This document shows positions 56,241 through 64,000 of a stretch of 64,000 bases of DNA, piece by piece (the stretch's first letter is position 1; every line of letters begins with the position of its first letter). The translations under genes were made by a program, and so were the position numbers. This DNA comes from Lingula anatina. Taxonomy: Eukaryota > Brachiopoda > Lingulata > Lingulida > Lingulidae. The stretch is taken from assembly GCF_001039355.2 (NCBI RefSeq), contig NW_019776027.1, positions 52,645-116,644 on the forward strand. The letters are read 5' to 3'. The notes under the pieces are model-generated. The model was not told the origin of the DNA. It searched no databases and was given only the letters and a program-made list of their open reading frames with translations.

Positions 56241-59049
56241 TCCCCAACTTGTGACTTAGAATGCGTTTAATATAGAGTACATTACGTTTGAAATCCAGAA
56301 TATATTTATACTACTACTTTCACTTATGTATCTTTAAGATCAAACTGAAAACATCCCCAAAAAAGCGTATTTATTCAGAAAAAATTACTGCCGTTCACAA
56401 ATGTCAGAGTAAAGTTGCAAATGATAACATAAAGTTTTCTTCTACAATGTTCATCATAACGAATAATACAGTCGTTAATTATAATAAACAATCGCACGCG
56501 AATCTCAATTTGCGATCTGGTGAAAATGCAATTTTACCTTTAAATTTGAAAGTTGTAATATGTAAGCACTTTGAGATTATATTATGGCTTTATATATTAT
56601 ATTATAGCTTTAAATTATTAAACTATTGCATAACATAAGAAAATTGAAGAGAAACTTTTATTATTTTTATCGATCAATTCTTATGGCATCATTTATTTCA
56701 AATAATTGATGTCTGATTTTAAGGAAAATGAAACACGGTCGATCTTAGTGCGCCATTTCAGTATGTAGAAAATTAAGAATAAGCTATTATTTTTAAAATC
56801 ATGAACGATTGTCAACATATAAATTTTTAATGTCCATGTCCGTGTCATTTTCAAAAATATGGAAGACTAGGGCAGCTTCTTATCAGTCGTATGTGCATTT
56901 TGCAGTATCTTGGCAAAGGAAATGGCAGTGTTCTGAAACATGAAAATAACATACATTAAAGACATTGATAAATATCCCCGTGCCATTTCAACTTAACTTA
57001 ATAATTGATAATGGAAAAGAGGCATGCAGTTCGAGATCCAAAATTCTCCGATATTTTACAATAAATTTCAATGGATGTTGTTAATCCAATTCTATTAAAC
57101 TACGAGAATGACATAGGAAAACACGTCAAATCTACGGATACACAAAGTAGGTCTGTTGTAATAAAAGTGACTGAATCTGGACACCAAAAAGTGATATAAA
57201 ATATGACAACTTTCTTCATAGTATTTATGCGTCTATCGACAGCGTTTTTTCCGAGGTTATTTACGGAAACCTTTTCCAAAATCCAGTGAACCACCCGGAC
57301 TGTAATCTAGGTCGTGTGAAAATATAAGGATAATTTGAACTCGACGAAACACGGAAAATTTATAAGAAAGGTCTTTTGGTACAAAGAACATCTCATTATA
57401 AACGCCATTTTGAAGTGCCAATGAAATTCCGAACTTAAACACACTTCTGACAAGCACTTACTAGTAGGCCTACAAACAAGTTGTATAAAGCTCACAAAAC
57501 GGGAAAAGTGTTCGTATGCAAATGACAAAGGCGATAGCCATACACTGGTCTAAAACTATCGAGTTACGCAAAATAAACCTGACGTGTTTCCCTTCTTGCA
57601 CGCCTTTGGTACTTGCTTACTGAAAAGATGCTACTCACAAGACAAATTTGTTCCAATGAATGAAGTATTCGGCCTTGCGACTTCACCACATCTGTCCTGC
57701 GTCCTTTCCTTACACGGTCCAGCTGTGAAGTGACTGATCTGGATGACAGCTCACACTGTGCTGAACGACTAATTATGCAAATTGCAACAGGTATGGCGAA
57801 TTTTGATTGGCTGTTGCTGTTGATATCATTCTCACAAGAAAAGCGATACTATGCAATTTTTCAGACTGATTGCTTTTTAAAAATGTTTTGTGAGCTCTTG
57901 ATTGATACTGATTATTTAATAAATCAATTCATAATTGTACAAAAATCGCTCATCGCAGAATGCACCTATCATATCACTGTGCCAATTCAATTCTGAGGGT
58001 TATTGCCTTACATGGATATAGTTCGCTCACCTTTCTATTTTCATGGTAATGCAATTGTTTTGGTTATTTTGAATGAACTGAAATGAAATAACTGTAACCG
58101 CTACCATGTTCGTAGTATATCTGTTGCTTCTGTAAGTTTTAAGTGAAAAGTCCAGCGCTTTTTTAGATAATAATTTATGGAATAACGCTTTCGGGATCCT
58201 GCCTAGGTATAATTCTGAACTATGTAAAACGTATATGACAATTTTAGAAGTAAATAATAATAAATTCAATAGATTATTACATAATTACATCGACAGAGAA
58301 AATTTAGGACGGGACTCGGGGTGTTCATAAGGTTGGGGAAAATATAACCATCTTTAGTTCCCCCTTTATACAGAATATATACTAATGTGGCATACTGATA
58401 TAATAACTTGCCATGGAGATTTGTGCCGCTTTCCACTTAGTTGACATATTTATCTACATCAAATGTTATTTCCTTTTCGTCAATTGATTTTTAAAAACTT
58501 CACTTCAACTTAAAATATATAAAAAACATTTTATTAACAAATACAATCTTTTAAGCAGAAAAAGAAAGGGATGGGCAAATTCCCATGCTAAACTGCATCT
58601 ATGCAGGTGACCATACAAATTGTGTCAGAGTACTACTGTACTATATCCCCCTATTTTTTTTTAAATAATTTTTTTAGTTTTTTAAAATTTACTTATTTAT
58701 CTATTTATATTTTTGTCATATAATTATTACATTTGACTCGGGAAGGGGCGGTGCCCATCAGTTCTTGAACCTTCAACAACACTCAGTAGGAATAACATCT
58801 TTTCTTCCACAATTAAGGACTTATTGTACAGAAGCCCCACAATTACAGTTTCATTCGATTACCAAGCACACATGGTTCAATAGTTTTTAATGATGGTAAG
58901 ATGGTAAAATAAGGGTACAAAGGTCCAAATAGTAGGCAGAAAGTCATAATTGTAGCTGTTTGAAGTACTGGTGGCAACTATTCCTATTGCAGTTTTGATC
59001 ATATCAATCTTATAATTTAATTCACTGGAATTTAACTTGTACATCTGAA
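56241..59049. other. Spacer and ATPAF2 3' flank
   Basis: No exon was recognised on either strand. The part next to 59049 is probably the ATPAF2 3'UTR, but no single poly(A) site stands out. Confidence 0.5.
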
Positions 59050-59895
59050 TCATCCTCTTTGTGTCTGTTTGGCAGCGTCAGCAGTCTGAAATTCAGTCGA
59101 CATATGTACAAATAACACTGCAGCTGCCACCCTCGCCTTCAATTCCAGCAAGTCTATATCGTGATGCCACTCTACAGAGCCCCACCTTTTGATCTGAAAT
59201 TCTAGTTCTAGCCTCGACAGCTCCACTGCCTTCTCCACAGACAGATGCCTGTCCATAACACCTAAAGTTAGGATCAGAGACTTCAAGGCATCAGTGCAAT
59301 ACTCAAAACCAACCAAGGCCCATGGAGTGTAAGAATTCAGATGCCTTTGCAAAAGCGCTCTGGTCTCCTCGGGTATTCCTGGGGGAAGTAACCCATAGGT
59401 GGGCTCAACCGATATGTCATATCTATGCTGCAACCATTCTATCATTGGTTTCCATTCTGCATTCTGAAGGTCGGTGAGTTCTTCTGGCTCGTCTAACCAG
59501 TAGCATATTGTGTCAGTGTCCAAGAAATGAATGATACTGTCTACAGTCTGTTCTTTGTTTCTGTGAGTAGGATTGTCAATCGCTGTATTACATAACGATG
59601 TCAAGTGCATATCGTGCGACTTTATAACCTTTTCTTGCGCGTTCCATTCCGTCGCAACAGCCAAGGCTAAAGCTTCAGATGGGACTTGGAATACATTTCC
59701 AAACGGGGTTTTCAACTTCTTTTTGTCCAAAAGTACCTCCCACCCTTGCTTGCTGTGCTTGATGTGAGCGTTTTTGTAAAATCTGGTTCTGTCTTGTAAA
59801 TATCTTCTCGCATTAACTACGGGCACAACCGCGGAGTCAGGGTGTAGTAGCCTCGTAGAAATCCCAAGAATCCGAACACTCACTCGACTCCACAT
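59050..59895 (-). CDS. ATPAF2: ATP synthase F1 assembly factor 2 (intronless, 281 aa)
   Basis: A complete 281-residue frame from ATG at 59895 to the stop at 59050; human ATPAF2 is about 289 residues. The first 19 residues (MWSRVSVRILGISTRLLHP) are Arg-rich with no acidic residue, as expected for a mitochondrial presequence. The ATP12 domain follows: RFYKNAHIKHSKQGWEVLLD, KLKTPFGNVFQVPSEALALA, ATEWNAQEKVIKSHDMHLTS, a run ending DTICYW, and near the C-terminus SRLELEFQIKRWGSVEWHHD. The protein is a matrix chaperone that holds the F1 alpha subunit before assembly of ATP synthase. The gene has no introns here, whereas vertebrate ATPAF2 has several and the genes around it are intron-rich. There are no stops or frameshifts, so it is probably functional. 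A (AAAT)n repeat lies about 290 bp upstream. Confidence 0.95.
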   Translation of the reverse strand: MWSRVSVRILGISTRLLHPDSAVVPVVNARRYLQDRTRFYKNAHIKHSKQGWEVLLDKKKLKTPFGNVFQVPSEALALAVATEWNAQEKVIKSHDMHLTSLCNTAIDNPTHRNKEQTVDSIIHFLDTDTICYWLDEPEELTDLQNAEWKPMIEWLQHRYDISVEPTYGLLPPGIPEETRALLQRHLNSYTPWALVGFEYCTDALKSLILTLGVMDRHLSVEKAVELSRLELEFQIKRWGSVEWHHDIDLLELKARVAAAVLFVHMSTEFQTADAAKQTQRG

Positions 59896-60180
59896 GGTTG
59901 ACTATAGTTTCCCAAATAAACAGTAGGGGGCACCTGTAACTAAGATAATACGTCTCTCGCGCAACAAACACAACGTAATGTGAAACAATTTGTGTAAAGT
60001 ATATTAATAATGATTATGAAAATATGATTTATTAATGGAAAGAACGGCATCATTTTTTTTTGCGACAAAAGTGTGATGCAAATTATATGATATATCTATG
60101 CTGAATACTGTAAAACAATTTTCACTAAATGATTAAATGCAGTCAAATTTTAATTTCATACAGATATCATTGAAAATGCA

Positions 60181-60184
60181 AAAA

Positions 60185-60225
<41 letters not shown>
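60181..60225. repeat. (AAAT)n microsatellite
   Basis: About eleven AAAT units. It gives rise to the spurious YLFI-type minus-strand frame across it. Confidence 0.95.
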
Positions 60226-60228
<3 letters not shown>

Positions 60229-60455
60229 AATAATATCATGGCATAATCATATTTAAAAAGACACTTGGTAAATGAATAGATAAATATAATGATATGAGAG
60301 ACTAGAGACTTCAATGTCATAAAAGAAAAAAATTCTGACAAATAATCTTTTTAATTTTTTTTCAAGCAAAATTTGCACTTGGCTCTGTTGAGGCAATATT
60401 AGACATGATTTATCCGTAACGTAACATTGTGCCTGTCTTTAGCACATGAAAAGGN

Positions 60456-60456
60456 T
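60456..60456. other. Single N flanked by a direct duplication
   Basis: GTGCCTGTCTTTAGCACATG with AAAAGG occurs on both sides of this N. As at 32225, this points to two overlapping contig ends joined without merging. Confidence 0.9.
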
Positions 60457-61106
60457 ACATGTGCCTGTCTTTAGCACATGAAAAGGTCTACCAAAAGCAA
60501 ACAGACTAGGACACATTCATTTAAAAATGTATTAATTTCCACATTGTTTCCATTTACTATAATGAGAAAATACTAAGAGACCATTCCCACAGATATTTAG
60601 ATCAATCTATCCACCTGGGGAGTCTCACTAGATTGCTGTAAGGTTAACTGGCTTAAATGTTTGTCCCGCCTACTAAAAGCTGTAAGGGGGTAATTAACTT
60701 TTGTGCACGTTCGGCTAGCGGAAGCTGACAGCAATTTAGCGTGAACCCCCAGGGAGTTAGTTCGATCCATTTTCATAACCCAGTCTAAAAGTAATGGCAG
60801 TGCTTGAAAGTTTATTCAGAGTGCATATTAACCATTTGCTTTAGAACAAAGAAACAGACAACAATGACTTCTGTAAGATTGTAGTTAGCAGCAATTATTT
60901 ATGATTTTTATTAAACTTCAAAATTTAATTTTAGCATGACATAAGTTTTTTATTTAATTTTCCAATAAATACTTTTGGACTCTTTTTCTGGACAGGGAAC
61001 CAGGAAGCAAAAAAGCTTACACACTTAAATTATAATTTAATGATAATAATTCCAAGACAAAAACACAAAAACAAATTTTGCCCTTTGGTAGTTAAAATAT
61101 TTTGGC

Positions 61107-61112
61107 TTTATT
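61107..61112 (-). terminator. Candidate poly(A) signal of GALNT2
   Basis: AATAAA in the minus sense, about 1.8 kb beyond the stop; several other A-rich sites exist, so the 3' end is uncertain. Confidence 0.3.
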
Positions 61113-62940
61113 TTACTTATTCAATATCAACATTTTATTACAATGAATTTGTTAAAATTATAAAATAACTGTATTTAAAGATTACATATTATCAAATTGA
61201 ATCATAAAACTGAAAGTCAATACATAATAGACACATACCAATTACATAAAAATGTTCACTAAGAGGCTAAGTCAGTGCAAAAAAGCACAACCTCATTATA
61301 AGGTAGTTACAACAGTGTAACTTTAGTTCAAACAAACAGTAATAATACATCTCACATGAGCCTCTGATGAATACAAATAATTACTGTCTACAATGCTTGG
61401 TCAATAACTGTATCAAATCTGAAATTTTGAAAGACAACCCATTAAAATAACCATCACCACAAATAACGGCAGTTTTCAATAATGCACAACCACCACCAGT
61501 AGGATTACCCATGTACATGTTCAGTTGAATCGCATATAGATAGCTTGATTGCAAATTCTCACTACAAAACAAACTTGCCACTACCACAGAAAAGTTTAAT
61601 TAACTACTGAGACATTGTTGGATAAATTGAAGGGGTTTAATTGGTTTCCCACCAAGACTATGAGGTTCAAATGCAAAGGTTTGCCAACAAAACAGTATTT
61701 TGTTGTTAACCTTCGTAGCCAATAATGCAAATGTGTGTGAGCTCTTACATGTATCTATAACTCATTAATTTGTTATAGATCAACTGTGCTGATACATTTA
61801 ATACTGCAGTCTGCAAGTCATTCTTACCATAATGCTTCAAATACACAAGAATCCAGATTGGCCTGACATAGAACTGCAAATTTCTTTCTAATTACCAGAG
61901 ATAGAGATAAGCTTAAGTGAACATATGCACAGTAACTAAATCTATCACTTCTGTCAATTCAGTGTTTAACATTGTCACTAAATGAAACTGAAAAACCCAC
62001 GTTTCATTGTTATTTAAACTTTTACCCTTTTCAAATCTTTTTTACTGCTTTTTAATATAAAACATATTTACCAACAAAGTCATAAACAAGCATACCTTTC
62101 AATGAAAATAAACAGTAAAACATTCTGAGATCTTTAAAAGAATGGGATATGCTTATGGGTAATTTCACTTAACTATGTTTGTGTGCTTACAATACTACAA
62201 AAATTTTAAGTATTAATAAAAAGTACGTTTAAAATCTGATGATGTTTTCAATATGTCCTAGCAGCACAGCTGCAAATGGATCATGAAAGAATTTCAGTGT
62301 GAAAAGTTTATAGAATAAAAGATTCAGATAACCTCTCTTCGATTATCAGCAATGCTAAAGGTTAGTAACAAATGGCAGAAAAATGGCTGTCCACAGAAAT
62401 AAAAATCATGTATAAAACTGAACCATAAAACATTAATTTCTATGTCAACTTAGTTTGAAATACAGTCAGTTTTGTGTCTCAAATTATTACCGAACAAACC
62501 ACTGAAAGTTAATTAGGAAGACAACTGCATGGAAGTTGCACAAAGAGGGTCCAAAAAAACTACATATTATATTAAGAAAATAAATAAAATGAGCTAAATA
62601 ATTCCATGACTAGAATAAAAATATGCTACTATCGCTACGTTTTCTGGAATTTTATAAATTTTAATGCAGATTGCAACTGAAGAACTGAGCAGAGAGCACT
62701 TCCGTTCATTGTATGATTGGATAATAAAATCTACAGCTGACATACATGTAGTATCTCCCCTAATACGCCAGTCTTTTTTTAATGAACACTTCAGAATATG
62801 AAACCCCATAAGACACTATATACTTCACAGACCTCACTCGATCTGCACAATTTTAGTTTCAATTAATTACTTTTTTAAATGTCAGTTATCTTATTTTTCT
62901 AAAAAGTCTCCAAAGCTAATCAGCTAATAGACTCTACATG
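61113..62940 (-). other. Probable GALNT2 3'UTR
   Basis: AT-rich sequence following the GALNT2 stop with no coding potential of its own. Confidence 0.4.
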
Positions 62941-63895
62941 CTACTTCTTTTCTTGGTCTATAATAAAATCCCAGAGCTGTGATGCAGAACTGTTATCACA
63001 CGTCTCAGCTGTGAGTCCCTTGGTCGAGTGGTTCCGTGAGTCGATGCACAAGTTCATTTGTATGTGCTTTAGAATCTTGCTACTGCTGAATTTCATGAAT
63101 TGCTGAAAAAAAAAACAGAGGGATTTCACTCTTAACCTTCATCACCAAATAATGAAACTGAAATTAAATTGCCTTTATGGCATGTTATCCACAATATGAC
63201 AGTAAAAGGTGCTTAAATAAAACCATACACCAAAACTTGAATTTAAAATTAAATTTAAAAATTAAAGGTATACTCCACTGGTTTGAAAATCCCCAAAATG
63301 CTTCTTTTTGCCATCCAAAGCTTCTTATAAAACCTTGCATACAACTTAAAAAGCTTTAAACCCTTCAATATTTTTCTGGAGCCTACCTGATGTTGATATT
63401 TCCATTGGAGCTTATAGGAAAATGATCGCTGTTATTTTTAGATAACATTAAGCTGTACAAATTTTATCAAAGGTCGAATCCAAATGTAAAGAGAGATGGA
63501 CAAATGATTTGCCAGTACAAGAAAGTTGCTTATTTTTATCTTTTTTGGCAGGTAAATCTCATGGAGCATACCTTTAATTATAGTAGTACTACATTTTGTC
63601 ATGACTATGAAAAAAAAGTGCGCATTTACATAAATTGTCATGCCAACCCACCTGATTTCTGTCATTTCCATCACAGGGCTTCATCCGTACCAAACTACCA
63701 GGCTTATCCCCAATGGTCAGACAGAACTCATGATGTTTAATGCGCCCTTCCTTTGTCTGCACCCATTCCTGGTTTCCACCAGCCCCGTGACAGGCGTAAA
63801 CACCAACGCTTTCTCCTGACCTGTGTCCTAACGTGTCCATACATTGGTCACCTTGCTTTATACTACCAAACTGGACATCAGACTTATCAGGAACC
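62941..63895 (-). CDS. GALNT2: Polypeptide N-acetylgalactosaminyltransferase 2, C-terminal exons only
   Basis: Two exons, 63895-63652 and 63102-62941 (stop), joined in phase 0; the upstream exon would lie beyond the right edge. They encode most of the ricin B-type lectin domain that follows the catalytic domain. RVPDKSDVQFG (first residue shared with the missing exon), CMDTLGH, VGVYACHGAGGNQEW, FCLTI, LCIDSR and SQLWDF correspond in order to the GALNT2 C-terminus, which reads CLDTLGH, VGVYECHNAGGNQEW and LCLDSR. The QxW and CLD-type repeats of the trefoil are intact. The enzyme starts mucin-type O-glycosylation in the Golgi, and this domain binds GalNAc already on the substrate. Assignment to GALNT2 over other members rests on the CMDTLGH and GGNQEW stretch. 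Confidence 0.88.
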
Positions 63896-64000
63896 CTGAA
63901 AGATACAATTTTGAATTCACTGATTTTTCTTTCATTTCTAATTAAGAAGAAAGAAATGGATTTTTAAAGGGAGGTATGAATTGTTTAAGTGTAAACATAA

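Larger units (their letters stand above)
59896..61106. other. Spacer between ATPAF2 and GALNT2 3' ends
   Basis: Contains a TAAA-type microsatellite (60181-60225) and a single N at 60456. No gene was recognised. Confidence 0.5.

Noticed and set aside
60156-60341. Minus-strand hydrophobic frame YLFIYLFI
   Set aside because: Translation of the (AAAT)n microsatellite.

Overview
This is animal nuclear DNA: AT-rich, with introns that follow GT-AG rules, long intergenic spacers, microsatellites, many small palindromic transposons and assembly gaps. The gene content (tandem amnionless paralogues, a C-type lectin/collagen membrane protein, ASB3, PCNX4, ATPAF2, GALNT2) and the repeat style suggest a marine invertebrate. 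I lean towards a deuterostome such as an echinoderm or hemichordate, but the sequence alone does not settle it. Exon models below were built by hand from reading frame, splice sites, intron phase and remembered family similarity. No transcript or database search was run.

Layout. (1) 1-4578: no gene; a Tc1 transposase relic, a hairpin repeat and a 5' block duplicated again near 4.8-5.1 kb. (2) About 4579-10625, plus strand: a gene for a membrane-anchored protein with an N-terminal C-type lectin domain, then a long collagen stalk, then a transmembrane helix. Upstream exons are uncertain, and a 604-bp MITE with perfect 77-bp inverted repeats lies in it. (3) 12322-13689, minus: a single-exon coding region for a type II membrane protein, possibly a beta-propeller carbohydrate-active enzyme. 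(4) 18487-24248 and 25218-30080, minus: two tandem amnionless (AMN) paralogues, 11 and 12 exons. Intron phases match throughout. Both have NPxY endocytosis motifs and the same C-terminal DSTI. (5) 32881-36823, minus: ASB3, 6 exons, whose last exon is repeated as an assembly artefact at 30824-32224. (6) 38369-45753, plus: PCNX4, 9 coding exons, head-to-head with ASB3. (7) 45754-59049: gene-poor DNA with large diverged tandem duplications, MITEs and a 35-bp minisatellite. (8) 59050-59895, minus: intronless ATPAF2. (9) 62941-63895, minus: the last two coding exons of a GALNT2-type glycosyltransferase, which runs off the right edge.

Functionally, the AMN pair suggests endocytic uptake (in vertebrates AMN is the membrane anchor of cubilin). 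The lectin-collagen protein looks like a surface recognition receptor. ASB3, PCNX4, ATPAF2 and GALNT2 are ordinary housekeeping or regulatory genes with no evident shared pathway. Two single-N positions (32225 and 60456) are each flanked by exact or near-exact direct duplications and are best read as unmerged contig overlaps.
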